DNA of 64,000 nucleotides from Verrucomicrobiaceae bacterium. Lineage in GTDB: Bacteria; Verrucomicrobiota; Verrucomicrobiia; Verrucomicrobiales; Verrucomicrobiaceae. Location: NCBI GenBank assembly GCA_015075365.1, contig JABTUN010000002.1:744001-808000 (forward strand), read 5' to 3'. Shown in pieces: positions 1 through 9,085 of the stretch (within the stretch, counting starts at the first letter, position 1; every line of letters begins with the position of its first letter). A model generated the notes under the pieces. It was not told where the DNA came from, ran no database searches, and worked only from the letters and a program-made list of their open reading frames with translations. The position numbers were made by a program, and so were the translations under genes.

Positions 1-2295
1 GGCGCCGGTGAGGTCGGGGCCGGTCATGCCGCCGGCGTTGCCAAAGCGGTGGCAGGTGTAGCAGGCGGCGGCGCTGAACATTTTCCGGCCGTTGTCAAAG
101 CTGCGGCCTTTCATGCCGTTCTTTGCGGCGGCGCTGAGCTCGTCGAGCGTCCACATGGTGGGCGTGCGACCGACAAACATGGCGCCGACATTTTCGATGG
201 CGGATTTGCGCTCGGGCTTCTTCGCGATGAGTTCGGCGAACTGCGTTTTCTCGGCGTCGCTGAAGGTGCTGAGGCTGTCGTTGCGGATGAACTCAATGAA
301 CTTGTCGAAGCTGGAGCCGCCTTTGTAGTTCGCGGCCTTCAGGAACCATTCGAGCTGCTGCGTGCGGAGTTCGGGCGTCCAACCAGCTTTGAGGAAGCGC
401 AGGCTGCGCGCATACTCGATCTGCGGTTCCTGGCTTTCGGCGGCAGCGATGAGCGCCATGCCTTTGGCGGCGGCGCTGGGAGCCTGGAGGTAGGCGAGCG
501 TTTCGGTGAGCAGCCAGTTGAGCTCAAAGTTGTCGGCGGGATAGGCGGGATCGAGTTTCGCGATGATCGCGGCGACGGTGGCGTCGTCGGGATTGCCAAA
601 GCGGTGCAACACGATCTCGATGAGGCGCACGTAGCCGAGGCGTTGCTCGGTCGTGAGCTTGGCGAAGTCGTGCTTCAGCAGCGCGGCGAGGATGGCGTCG
701 CGGGATTTGGAATCGGGCTGATACGACGGATCGGTCCGATGGGTCGGGCACACGCCAGTGCGGCGGATGAGTGCGAGCAACGCTTCGAGCTGCGCGGTGA
801 CGTTGGTTTCAGCGAGTGCTTTGTCCTGCCATTCGGCGAGCGGTTGATGCTCCAGCGCGGTGCGTGCGGCGGCGCGGATGTAGCGATCCGTGCTGCTTAG
901 ATGCGGCCAGGCGGTAGAGACGGCTTTGGGGTCTTGTTTGCCGTGGAAGGCTTCGAGTGAGCGTCGGAGCGCCACCGCTTTGTCTGACTCGTCGGACCGG
1001 TCGGACTTGTCAGACGGCGTAGTGCTCTCTTTCCCCGTGTAGGTAACCCGATACAGCCCGCTCTGCACGCGGCGGCCGCCGATGGTGAAATACATCGCGC
1101 CATCTTGGCCGATGATCGCATCGCTGACCGGAAGCGGGCCGCCGGTGACGAATTCTTCCTTCGTGGCGGTGTAGGTGCTGCCGTTCGGCGTGAGATGCAC
1201 GGCGTAGATTTTGCCCCAGCTCCAGTCGAGCGCGTAGAAGGCCTCCTGGTATTTCGCGGGGAACTTTGCGCCGTAGCCAAAGGTGCAGCCGGTGGGCGAG
1301 CCGGGGCCGATGTTCAGCGTGGCGGGCAGGTTGTCGATGTAGAACTCGGGATACTTGCCCGCGCCATTGCGCCAGCCGAACTCCGCGCCGCTGACGACGT
1401 GGTTGATGCGCGTGGGGCGATACCACGACGTGTTGAAGTCATACTCCATGTCCGCGTCATAGACGAAGAGCTCGCCGTCGCGGTTCACGCCGCCGTCGTA
1501 GATGTTGCGGAAGCCGCTGGCGAAGATCTCGAAGGTCTTTCCATCCGGCGTGAAGCGATACACGATGCCGCCGGGCGCCATGACGTGGCGGTTGTGGCCG
1601 CGACCGTCCGGCATGCGCGGCAGCAGATGGTCATCGCCCCACAGTTTGGCGACGGGCGAGCTGTCTGGCGTGCCGGCCTTCGGGCCTTCTTTGAGCACGG
1701 CGTTGTTGCCGCTGATGAGGTAAAGGCCCTTGCCGTCCGGCGTCTTCAAAATGGCATGCACACCGTGGTCGCTGCCCGCGTCGAACTCGCGCAGCATCTC
1801 CACTTTGTCCGGCATGTCGTCGCTGTTGCTGTCGGTGATGCGATACACGCCGCTGGGGATTTTTTTCTCGTAATCGTTCACGCCGACATACAGCGCCCCG
1901 AAGGCAAAGAGCATGCCGTTCACTCCGCGGATGTCTGCGGGGACCTTTTCGATGTCGGCAGCGCTCAGCGTCTGGCCTGCGGCGGGCGCTTTGAAGCGGT
2001 AGAGCATGCCATACTGGTCGCTCACGTAGATGCGGCCCGCGTCGTCCGTCGTGAGGTTCACCCACGAGCCCTGCTCGCCACCCGGCACGCTGTAAATGAG
2101 CTCCACCTTGAAGTCCTTGAGCGTCTTGATGTTCGACACCGGCGTCGCCACATTCGCGCCGATGGCGGGTCCGACCGCGTCGGGGCGTTTGGGCTTGGCT
2201 TTGCCTTTTCCCTTCCCCTTGGCGTCTTGCGCCATCAAAGAGCACGGCAAAGTCAGGGCGGAGAGCAGCAGGGAGGTGAAAAGCAGTCGTTTCAT
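1..2295 (-). CDS. PVC-type membrane-bound dehydrogenase with C-terminal cytochrome c motif (3' end beyond window)
   Basis: The reading frame is open from an ATG at 2295 to the left edge, giving 765 residues without a stop; the end lies outside the window. It starts with a signal peptide (MKRLLFTSLLLSALTLPCSLMA). Residues about 45-410 read like the six-bladed glucose/sorbosone-dehydrogenase-type propeller of Verrucomicrobiota/Planctomycetes dehydrogenases (e.g. GRGHNRHVMAPGGIVYRF, SGFRNIYDGGVNRDGE). Residues about 440-700 are helical and HEAT-like. Residues about 746-765 hold a heme-binding CYTCH motif followed by MTGPDLTG, the usual methionine-side segment. The protein is likely periplasmic and oxidises a sugar or alcohol with electron transfer to its own cytochrome domain; the substrate is unknown. 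Residues 427-438 (Ser-Asp-Lys/Arg-Ser-Asp repeats) are encoded by a palindromic repeat listed separately. Confidence 0.88.
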   Translation of the reverse strand, partial: MKRLLFTSLLLSALTLPCSLMAQDAKGKGKGKAKPKRPDAVGPAIGANVATPVSNIKTLKDFKVELIYSVPGGEQGSWVNLTTDDAGRIYVSDQYGMLYRFKAPAAGQTLSAADIEKVPADIRGVNGMLFAFGALYVGVNDYEKKIPSGVYRITDSNSDDMPDKVEMLREFDAGSDHGVHAILKTPDGKGLYLISGNNAVLKEGPKAGTPDSSPVAKLWGDDHLLPRMPDGRGHNRHVMAPGGIVYRFTPDGKTFEIFASGFRNIYDGGVNRDGELFVYDADMEYDFNTSWYRPTRINHVVSGAEFGWRNGAGKYPEFYIDNLPATLNIGPGSPTGCTFGYGAKFPAKYQEAFYALDWSWGKIYAVHLTPNGSTYTATKEEFVTGGPLPVSDAIIGQDGAMYFTIGGRRVQSGLYRVTYTGKESTTPSDKSDRSDESDKAVALRRSLEAFHGKQDPKAVSTAWPHLSSTDRYIRAAARTALEHQPLAEWQDKALAETNVTAQLEALLALIRRTGVCPTHRTDPSYQPDSKSRDAILAALLKHDFAKLTTEQRLGYVRLIEIVLHRFGNPDDATVAAIIAKLDPAYPADNFELNWLLTETLAYLQAPSAAAKGMALIAAAESQEPQIEYARSLRFLKAGWTPELRTQQLEWFLKAANYKGGSSFDKFIEFIRNDSLSTFSDAEKTQFAELIAKKPERKSAIENVGAMFVGRTPTMWTLDELSAAAKNGMKGRSFDNGRKMFSAAACYTCHRFGNAGGMTGPDLTGA
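982..1015. repeat. 34-bp palindromic element inside the PVC dehydrogenase gene
   Basis: GTCTGAC at 982-988 is the inverse of GTCAGAC at 1009-1015, and the centre is the palindrome GACCGGTC (995-1002). Pairing position i with 1997-i gives 14 complementary pairs of 17. Read in the gene it encodes a Ser-Asp-Lys/Arg-rich linker between the propeller and the helical part, which is where an insertion would do least harm. Confidence 0.6.
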
Positions 2296-2454
2296 GGTTG
2301 GTCGGGTGGATAAACGCCCGCGCCTGTCAAAACATGCTGGCAAAAGCTGTGTCGGATCTGGCAAGAGGGCAACTGGCTTGCTCCCTGGAGTGAGAGCAAT
2401 CCGCGGCACACGCCACCTTCCTTGACGATTCCGTCACGCCGCCAATCATTCGAG

Positions 2455-3309
2455 ATGTCTCTTTCGCTTTCAACGATGACCGCGACCGACGCCCCCGCAC
2501 CACTTTCTGACCACGCCCTTGGGAAACTGCCCCTCGCCGCCTACGACCGCACGCACAAGCTGAAGCCTGCCACCACTACACTCGGTCGGCTCATGGACAA
2601 GCTCACGGACTGGATTGAGGACCTTGTGGCCCGCTTTTCCATCCACGGCGACCCGCCCGTTTACAGCAACGCCCATTTTCCCTGGGTCGATGCCGTCGAG
2701 GCGGACTGGTGGAAAGTCCGCGTCGAATTGGATGCGGTCATGCACTTTCGCGACTCGATGCCCTCTTTCCAGGACATCGTCAAAGAGGTGGGGCTCATCC
2801 AGAATGACAATGATTGGAAGACCTTCTTCCTCCGCGGCGTGGGCATGGACTGCCGTGAAAACGCCAGACGCTGCCCGGAGACGATGAAATTGCTCGACCG
2901 GATCCCCGGCGTCACCACCGCCTTTTTTTCCATCCTTTCCCCGCACAAGCACATCCCCCACCACCGTGGCCCCTGGGCCGGTGTGCTGCGCCTGCATGTC
3001 GGCCTCCTGGTGCCGGAACCGCGCGAAAAAGTCCGCATCCGGATCGCAAACCAGATCTGCCACTGGCAGGAGGGGAAGTGCCTCATCTTTGACGATACCT
3101 GGAACCACGAGGTCTGGAACGACACCGAGGGCTACCGCGTGGTCCTGTTCATCGACTTCGAGCGCCCCCTGCGGCCGCCGCTGAGCTGGATCAACCACCT
3201 GCTGCTCAACCTTGCCCCTCTTGCCCCCTTCCTCCGCGAGGCGAAGGGCAAGCAAAAGGCTTGGGAAAAGAAGATGTGGGGGGGCAGGCAACAGGCGGCT
3301 GGATCGTAA
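2455..3309 (+). CDS. Aspartyl/asparaginyl beta-hydroxylase family dioxygenase
   Basis: 284 residues from the ATG at 2455; a longer frame from 2422 exists but adds an unlikely N-terminus. The family uses Fe(II) and 2-oxoglutarate; relatives include the lipid A hydroxylase LpxO and eukaryotic aspartyl hydroxylases. The metal-binding signature is visible as SPHKHIPHHRGPW, then LRLHVGL, then FDDTWNHEVWNDT with a downstream Arg (GYRVVLFIDFERP), the order expected for the double-stranded beta-helix. The C-terminus has a hydrophobic stretch (INHLLLNLAPLAPFL) that may anchor it to the membrane, as in LpxO. The target, protein or lipid, cannot be told from the sequence. It stands alone and converges with the FG-GAP gene. 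Confidence 0.82.
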   Translation: MSLSLSTMTATDAPAPLSDHALGKLPLAAYDRTHKLKPATTTLGRLMDKLTDWIEDLVARFSIHGDPPVYSNAHFPWVDAVEADWWKVRVELDAVMHFRDSMPSFQDIVKEVGLIQNDNDWKTFFLRGVGMDCRENARRCPETMKLLDRIPGVTTAFFSILSPHKHIPHHRGPWAGVLRLHVGLLVPEPREKVRIRIANQICHWQEGKCLIFDDTWNHEVWNDTEGYRVVLFIDFERPLRPPLSWINHLLLNLAPLAPFLREAKGKQKAWEKKMWGGRQQAAGS

Positions 3310-3365
3310 GGGTGGATCAGGTGCCCAATCCACGCCCGCCTTCGCCGGCAAGCGCATTTACCATC

Positions 3366-4562
3366 TCACGGCACGGAGGCATTCTCATACCATACGACGC
3401 CGAGCTGGTCACGCTCCTCGCAAGTGATGATGTCCGAGTCGCCATCGCCGTCGAGGTCGAGAGCCTGGATGAGATCGTATTTCACGCCCTCCGGGCCGCC
3501 GAGCGGGTGCTGCTGCCACGCCGCGCCAAGGCGCTGCTCCAGCCAAACAATGCCCTCCAGCGCCCCCTTGGCATTTTCACAGGTGAAAACGAGGTCGGGC
3601 AGCGAATCGCCGCTCACATCGACGATCTTGACCGCTTTGGCGTCGCCGAGGTTTTTGCCATCAAGCGTCAAAACCTGCTCCTGCCAGCCGCCGTCCGCTT
3701 TGCGCAGGCAGATCGTGATTCCGACCGGTTTGACCGCCACGGCCACGTCGGCCAAGCCGTCGCCATTCACATCTCCCAGATCGGCGAACATGACTTGTGA
3801 GCCCAAGGCACCGATGGCGTGTTCCTTCCAGGCAAGGTGATCGCGATTGGCCGCCGCTCCGGGATTTTCAAGCCAAAAGACGCCTGTGCGACCGCCCTTG
3901 CGGTCGCTGATGACGGCATCGGAGTCCCCGTCGCCATCCATGTCATGTGGTATGAGAGACATGAGCCAACCGGCATCACGCAGCTTGTGATAAGTCCACG
4001 CGCCGAGGTCATCCGCGCGCAGCGGAGCCTGCAGCCAGCCGACGGCAGCGCCCTTGTTCTTCGAAGCCACGAGCAGATCTGCTCCGTGCTGGCCGTCGAG
4101 ATCGAGCGCAGCGGCCTGCATCCACATCTGCGTGCCGCTCGCGGCAGGAAAGGCGTCCGTGCGCCACTGTCCGCCCATCTCCCGGTGCCAATAAAGCGTG
4201 CGAGTGTTGCCCTCCGTGCCGCTGACGACCTCCAAGCGGCCGTCGCCGTCCAAATCGGCAAAAATGGCCTCTTCAACGTTCTTGACCTCGCCAACGGTGA
4301 TGGACGGCCATGGCGCGCGCGCCTTCTCCGGGCCGGGATTGGCATAAACGCGCACCACACCGCCCTCCTCCCAGCCGGTGACGATGTCCGGAAGGCCGTC
4401 GCGGTTGAAATCCCCCAGCTTCACGCCATCCGCGCCGCGCGAGGTGTTGTCGATGGTGTGTCGCTTCCACAGAGGGCCTGGAGCGGCGGTGACTTTGATC
4501 GAGGTCAACTCAGCGCGCGCGAGCACCGCGCCCAGCACGAAGGCAAAGAAGAACGTTTTCAT
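3366..4562 (-). CDS. Secreted FG-GAP/VCBS repeat protein
   Basis: 398 residues from the ATG at 4562, chosen because it begins a clear signal peptide (MKTFFFAFVLGAVLARA); the open frame continues upstream to 4634 with no secretion signal. At least six Asp-rich calcium-type loops are seen: DFNRDGLPDIV, DLDGDGRLEVV, DMDGDGDSDAV, DVNGDGLADVA, DVSGDSLPDLV and DLDGDGDSDII. This pattern is typical of FG-GAP/VCBS beta-propellers of about seven blades, with each loop at a blade edge. The protein is probably exported and binds calcium. The ligand or partner is unknown. It overlaps nothing and lies 3' to 3' with the hydroxylase gene. Confidence 0.85.
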   Translation of the reverse strand: MKTFFFAFVLGAVLARAELTSIKVTAAPGPLWKRHTIDNTSRGADGVKLGDFNRDGLPDIVTGWEEGGVVRVYANPGPEKARAPWPSITVGEVKNVEEAIFADLDGDGRLEVVSGTEGNTRTLYWHREMGGQWRTDAFPAASGTQMWMQAAALDLDGQHGADLLVASKNKGAAVGWLQAPLRADDLGAWTYHKLRDAGWLMSLIPHDMDGDGDSDAVISDRKGGRTGVFWLENPGAAANRDHLAWKEHAIGALGSQVMFADLGDVNGDGLADVAVAVKPVGITICLRKADGGWQEQVLTLDGKNLGDAKAVKIVDVSGDSLPDLVFTCENAKGALEGIVWLEQRLGAAWQQHPLGGPEGVKYDLIQALDLDGDGDSDIITCEERDQLGVVWYENASVP

Positions 4563-4630
4563 GGGGTGAAAGCGAAAAGGAGCATCGGGATGCATCTCCT
4601 TGGCTGGAGAATGCGGGCATGCAGCGGGTG

Positions 4631-5902
4631 TCATGAAGTCGGAGCGAGGCTGCGCGCCACGTCCCTGCTGATGTGCAGATCGTAGTGCTTTGGACGGAAA
4701 AGACCGCCGTCGTTGAGCTTCACCACGCGCGCTCCGGGCGGGAGAGCGCCGCCCGGCATCATCCGGGCGAGAGCATGAAGAATCTCGTCGGCACCTGCCT
4801 TGTCCGCCGCTTCATAGTAATAGATCGTCAGCGTGCCCGGGTTCATGCGGCTGAAGTGCTTGTCCGGCAGGACATCCATGCCCGGAAACGCCGCCGCGCG
4901 GGAACGAAGGATGGACTGGGATTGCGAATCCTCCACCTCCAGATAAATCCGAGGCCGCAGCGTGCCGGCATGCTCTTTCTCCCGGAGCAGCGCGGTGCTG
5001 GCCTCGACAGAGGCATTCACACCCGCCAGCCTGCCATCGTCCGCCGTGGCACGCCTGGCTGGCTCCTCATAAATCCTCCGGAACTTCTTCCGCAGCCAGG
5101 CGGACATGTAACCCTTTTCCACGGCGGTTTCCCTTTTCGCCAGAGCCTCATACAGACCGAGGTCGTCGTGCTGCGCCTCCCATTTTTTGCGCGCGGTGGG
5201 GATGAGGCAGTCCTCACTGGTGAACCAACGATGTGCCCACAGCCAGAAACTGCTTTTGCGAACCGGTTTCAGCGAATCCCGAAGCTCGACAAGGCGGTCA
5301 TGGCTCAGCGGATTGCCATTTCGGTCCATGAGAACCGTGAGGTCCTGCTTGAGCCTGGCATTCTGGTCCATGATGGCCCGGATGCACTCCGCGTAGATGT
5401 CGGCCGCCTCGTCCTGTGTCAGGTCCGCGTACTCGGCGTAGTCCCGGACAAGCCGCGCGCCCTTGTCCCGCGCGGACTGGTCCTTGCCATATTGCGTGAG
5501 CCAGGTGCCGATCTGATGACGGTGGTGCGCCTCAAAGAGCCAGTCGTGGATCAAGGCGGCGCCGGTATAATCAAAAGGCGAAAGACCGGGCGCCATCCAC
5601 AGACTGCGCGGCACGCTGGCACCGGTGGTGAGCATTGCATCCGGGGTGATGCGGTTTCCGCTGAACCGGTCGCGGAACGGGCTTTTCTCACCCGGCTCAT
5701 AGCTGAACAGGACATCGTCCTTGTCCTGGGGACGGTAGAAGAAGAAGGTGTTCGGTGTGACCGGCACCATGCGCGCCTCCCCATGGAAGCGCCCGCCCTC
5801 CGGAGTCTTCTCATAGGTCTGGCAGGCACACAAAAGAAGGCTGGCGGACAGGCTGCACAGCGAGGCTGACCTCGCGCTCGCGGAAAGGCTGAACAAGCTC
5901 AT
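4631..5902 (-). CDS. Lipoprotein with DUF1353-like domain
   Basis: 423 residues from the ATG at 5902. That start puts a hydrophobic leader and a cysteine (LLLCAC then QTYEK) in the right place for a lipoprotein; the longer GTG start at 5974 would overlap the stop of the preceding gene (GTGA) but gives a poor N-terminus. Residues about 60-150 match DUF1353: PDAMLTTGASVPRSLW, then AALIHDWLFEAHH, a domain best known from phage proteins of unknown function. The remaining 270 residues are helical, charged and unrecognised. Residues near 290-400 may form a second domain with a LYTONE-type SPOR-like beta pattern (RIYLEVEDSQSQ, TLTIYYYEAADKAGADEIL), but I cannot confirm this. Confidence 0.75.
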   Translation of the reverse strand: MSLFSLSASARSASLCSLSASLLLCACQTYEKTPEGGRFHGEARMVPVTPNTFFFYRPQDKDDVLFSYEPGEKSPFRDRFSGNRITPDAMLTTGASVPRSLWMAPGLSPFDYTGAALIHDWLFEAHHRHQIGTWLTQYGKDQSARDKGARLVRDYAEYADLTQDEAADIYAECIRAIMDQNARLKQDLTVLMDRNGNPLSHDRLVELRDSLKPVRKSSFWLWAHRWFTSEDCLIPTARKKWEAQHDDLGLYEALAKRETAVEKGYMSAWLRKKFRRIYEEPARRATADDGRLAGVNASVEASTALLREKEHAGTLRPRIYLEVEDSQSQSILRSRAAAFPGMDVLPDKHFSRMNPGTLTIYYYEAADKAGADEILHALARMMPGGALPPGARVVKLNDGGLFRPKHYDLHISRDVARSLAPTS

Positions 5903-5970
5903 AGCGCGCGAGCATACGAAGGTTCCGCCCAGTCCGGCAATCACAAAAGCACTTCTTCCATCCGGCCGCC

Positions 5971-7200
5971 TCACTTCTTCGGCTTGAGGAAGATCACCTC
6001 CGCGCGCTCGATCCAGCCCTTGCGCAGGTCCATGCGGAACCAGCCGTCGCTGTTCTTGTAGTTGATGCGGCAGCCGCTGCGCGCGCCGAACTCCTTCAAG
6101 TCATACTGAGCCCAGGTTTTGCCCTTGTCGCCGGACCAGATGATGCCGCAGCCATACGGCGACGCGGGGGCGCAGTGGGTCGCGACGAAGACGCCATCCT
6201 CATAGAGCATGTTCGCGGACTCGTAGCCGGGATTGAAGAGCATCGTGTGCTTCGAAGTGTCCGTGATGTCCTTCGGATCGCTCACAAAGATGCCGCGGTC
6301 GTAGCGGTTCGCGATGGCGAGGCCGTTCGCATCGGCGATCCAGTGGCATTTGCCATTGATGAAGTTCAGGCCGCCGCATTTGAAGCGCGAGTTCGAGTTC
6401 ACACTGATGACATGCTGCCAGTCCCACTTGTCCGTCGCAGCGTCGTAGGTGCCGCGGAGCCAGTGCACCTCATTCCCATGCCCGCGGTCGATGTCACCCG
6501 TGACAGCGTAAAAGGCGTTCTCAGCCGGGTTGTAGGTCACGTTGTGGATGTGGCGGGCGATGAGCTTGTTCTGGGGATTGCCCAGCATCGCGTCATCCGG
6601 CTTCGCGCCCTTCTGCTGGAACTTCGGGTTCTGGCCGAAGGCATAGGCTAGCTTCACCGTCTCGCCGTTGTCGGTGGAATAGTAAATGTTCACCGGCACC
6701 GCACCGCCGAGCACGTTGCAGTAGTTCCCCCACACCAGCATTTCCTTCCCGCCGACCTCGAAGCAGTGCTCGCCATCCAGCGAGTGGAAATACCAGCCCG
6801 GGTTCTTCGGGTCCACCGGCGTGTGCGGACGATACTCACCGCCCTCCGGCGTCTTCACGATGACTTCGCGATGCGTCTTGAGATTGTCCGTGCTGAGGAA
6901 CAGCCGCTCCCGCGTGGCGAAGAGCACGTTTCCGTTCTTCAACAGCACGCTGAAAGTGATGTCCTGCGCCTCCGGAAACTCCGCCACATGCGGCCACGTC
7001 TTCCCGCAATCCTCCGACAGCATGATCTTCGTGCCAAGGAAGGCAAACATGCGGCTGTCCCGCTGCGTGTCGACATACGGCTCGTCCGGCGAGGGCATGC
7101 GGTAATAAAAGTGCTCCGTTTCGCCGGTGATGGGAGCTGCGGAGACACTGACGACGGCGAGAAGCAGCCAAGGAAGAAAGGAGCGGAGTGAGGTGATCAT
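5971..7200 (-). CDS. Secreted BNR/sialidase-like beta-propeller protein
   Basis: 409 residues from the ATG at 7200, which gives a signal peptide (MITSLRSFLPWLLLAVVSVSA); the open frame reaches upstream to 7359 but without a signal. Asp-box type motifs appear: SEDCGKTWPHV, STDNLKTHREV, STDNGETVKLA and SGDKGKTWAQY. This is the Ser-x-Asp-x-Gly-x-Thr-Trp pattern of BNR repeats found in sialidases and Vps10-like propellers. Catalytic residues of true sialidases (Arg triad, Tyr-Glu) cannot be assigned, so an enzyme function is not claimed. Probably exported; may act on or bind glycans. Confidence 0.8.
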   Translation of the reverse strand: MITSLRSFLPWLLLAVVSVSAAPITGETEHFYYRMPSPDEPYVDTQRDSRMFAFLGTKIMLSEDCGKTWPHVAEFPEAQDITFSVLLKNGNVLFATRERLFLSTDNLKTHREVIVKTPEGGEYRPHTPVDPKNPGWYFHSLDGEHCFEVGGKEMLVWGNYCNVLGGAVPVNIYYSTDNGETVKLAYAFGQNPKFQQKGAKPDDAMLGNPQNKLIARHIHNVTYNPAENAFYAVTGDIDRGHGNEVHWLRGTYDAATDKWDWQHVISVNSNSRFKCGGLNFINGKCHWIADANGLAIANRYDRGIFVSDPKDITDTSKHTMLFNPGYESANMLYEDGVFVATHCAPASPYGCGIIWSGDKGKTWAQYDLKEFGARSGCRINYKNSDGWFRMDLRKGWIERAEVIFLKPKK

Positions 7201-7559
7201 GACAATGCAAAAAACGCCGGTGCCATGATTCGACTTCCAAGAGGGATGCAAACAAGCGCTCACGACAGGCCTCCATGATTGCCTCAAGCTGTTCCCATGA
7301 TGTTCACAGCTTGTGCACAATCCAAGGGGCAGGAAGTTGGCACGACTCCGCTGCATCATGAAAAAAGTTTCATGCCTGCACGAGATTTATTTCAAAATTT
7401 TCGACAGGAATTTGTTGTCAGCGCATGGCCTCTCGACATACAAAGCGGCCCGTTTCAAAAAGATCGTTCGTGACGCCGGTCCGTCCATGTCACGCATCTT
7501 CCCGACTCCTTTTTAACCCCCGTTCACCGCCAATCCTCCCAGGAGACCAAGTCAACAAC
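7201..7559. other. Gene-free region upstream of dnaA; possible replication origin or dnaA control region
   Basis: 359 bases between divergent genes. It holds TTGTGCACAA at 7311-7320, a palindrome two bases away from the DnaA box TTATCCACA on each strand, with TGTTCACAG just before it (7301). A hairpin CATGAAA / TTTCATG lies at 7357-7374. A more AT-rich stretch follows (about 7358-7412). No cluster of perfect DnaA boxes is seen, so an origin is only a guess based on position next to dnaA. Confidence 0.3.
7541..7546 (+). promoter_or_regulatory. Likely ribosome binding site of dnaA
   Basis: AGGAGA at 7541-7546 lies 13 bases before the ATG at 7560. The spacing is long, but it supports 7560 over the upstream in-frame start at 7425, whose extra 45 residues do not resemble DnaA. 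Confidence 0.5.
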
Positions 7560-8990
7560 ATGGAGATCCCGAATGACAGCCAGCACCTCCCGACCAGCGC
7601 CGCCATCACTCCTGAACAAAACGATTTGTTCGAACTGACGCCCACACTGTGGGACCGCGTTTGCATCGCCCTGCTCGAACGGCTGGGCAGTGACAATTTT
7701 CAACGCTGCTTCAGCGGCACCAGCGGCCGCATGGTGGATGGCGGACGATTCATCGTCACCGTGCCGAACCCGATCCATCAACTGTGGATCGAGAGCAACT
7801 ATGTGGGCACTCTGACAGATGCCGTGATCGAGATTACCGGCCAGCCGGCTGTGATCGAGTTTGCGGTGGCGTCCGAGCCCTCCGCTCCGGTCTCGAAACC
7901 GCTGCCCGAGATCAAGGCGGCGCGTGTGGCCGCCTCCGAGCCGCAGCCGGCGCGACATTTCAGCGATCTAGGCCTCAATGCGAAGTTCAACTTCGACAGT
8001 TTCGTCATCGGCACGGCCTACAGCTACTCCGTGGCCGTGGCACGCGCAGTGGCGGAAAAGCCCGGGCGCATCTACAACCCCTTGTTCTTTTACGGACCGA
8101 CAGGCCTCGGCAAGACCCATCTGCTGCAAGCGATCGGCCAGGAGGTGCTGGCCCGGAAGCGCAACGCCAATGTGCGTTATGTGACCTCCGAGCAGTTTAC
8201 GAACGAGTTCGTGGACGCGATCAAAAAGCAGACCTTCAGCCAGTTCCGCCAGAAGTACCGCAAGCTCGACGTGCTCCTGATCGACGACGTGCATTTCTTC
8301 GAGGGCAAGGACAGCACGCAGGAGGAGTTCTTCCACACCTTCAACGAGCTCTTCAACAACGCACGCCAGATTGTGCTGGCCAGCGACCGGCCGCCGAGCG
8401 AGATCAAAAATCTCGAAAGCCGCCTCGTCTCCCGCTTTGAATGGGGACTGGCCACCCAGATCCAGGTGCCTGACTTTGAAACCCGCATCGCCATCCTGCG
8501 GCGCAAGCAGAGTGACTTCAACGTGTCGCTCGAGAACTGGATTCTCGACTTCATGGCGCAGCGCATCCGCTCCAATGTGCGGAAACTGGAAGGCGCGCTC
8601 ATGCGGGTGGCCGCGCATGTCTCACTCGAAGGCCCCGTGAGCACCGAGGCCGCGCTGGCGACATTGCTGCATGACGTCATCGACGAGGACCAGTCCAAGA
8701 CCATCACAGTGGACCGGGTGCAGCGCATCGTGGCGACGCATTACGATTTGCGCGTCAGCGACCTCACCGGCCCGCGCCGCCCAAAAAACATCGCCGAAGG
8801 CCGCCAGGTGGCCATGTACCTGACGCGCACGCTGACGAAGCTGCCTCTTATCCAGATCGGCGAGGAGTTCGGCGGACGGGACCACGGCACCGTGATCCAT
8901 GCCTGCAAGGTGATCACCAATCTCATGCACGGTTCCCACGATTTCCGCCGCATGGTGGACAATCTGGCCGCCAAGATTCGCGAGCCCTGA
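7560..8990 (+). CDS. dnaA: Chromosomal replication initiator protein DnaA
   Basis: 476 residues. DnaA is the AAA+ ATPase that melts the chromosomal origin and loads the helicase. Domain I is seen at residues 20-95 (LWDRVCIALLERLGSDNFQRCF). Domain III carries Walker A GPTGLGKTHLL near residue 179, Walker B VLLIDDVHFFEGK near 239, and sensor regions (LVSRFEWGLATQI, RKLEGALMRVAAHVS). Domain IV ends with the DNA-binding signature GGRDHGTVIHACKVI near residue 438. Length and order match the family. The usual neighbours dnaN and recF are not present: the next gene is a radical SAM enzyme, so dnaA stands alone here. Confidence 0.97.
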   Translation: MEIPNDSQHLPTSAAITPEQNDLFELTPTLWDRVCIALLERLGSDNFQRCFSGTSGRMVDGGRFIVTVPNPIHQLWIESNYVGTLTDAVIEITGQPAVIEFAVASEPSAPVSKPLPEIKAARVAASEPQPARHFSDLGLNAKFNFDSFVIGTAYSYSVAVARAVAEKPGRIYNPLFFYGPTGLGKTHLLQAIGQEVLARKRNANVRYVTSEQFTNEFVDAIKKQTFSQFRQKYRKLDVLLIDDVHFFEGKDSTQEEFFHTFNELFNNARQIVLASDRPPSEIKNLESRLVSRFEWGLATQIQVPDFETRIAILRRKQSDFNVSLENWILDFMAQRIRSNVRKLEGALMRVAAHVSLEGPVSTEAALATLLHDVIDEDQSKTITVDRVQRIVATHYDLRVSDLTGPRRPKNIAEGRQVAMYLTRTLTKLPLIQIGEEFGGRDHGTVIHACKVITNLMHGSHDFRRMVDNLAAKIREP

Positions 8991-9085
8991 TTGACCGCGG
9001 CACGGATGGGCGGCGGCAAGCCTTGTCACGCATTGCGCAAGATCGGCGCGGACCTGCGCGCGCGACTGTGCGTTGTTAGGCGGTC

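Noticed and set aside
1105..2313. 402-codon plus-strand frame over the first gene
   Set aside because: Antisense to the PVC dehydrogenase, with no domain and no start signals.
3310..3340. Terminator between the hydroxylase and FG-GAP genes
   Set aside because: Only a six-pair stem (GTGGAT/ATCCAC) with a ten-base loop and no T run.
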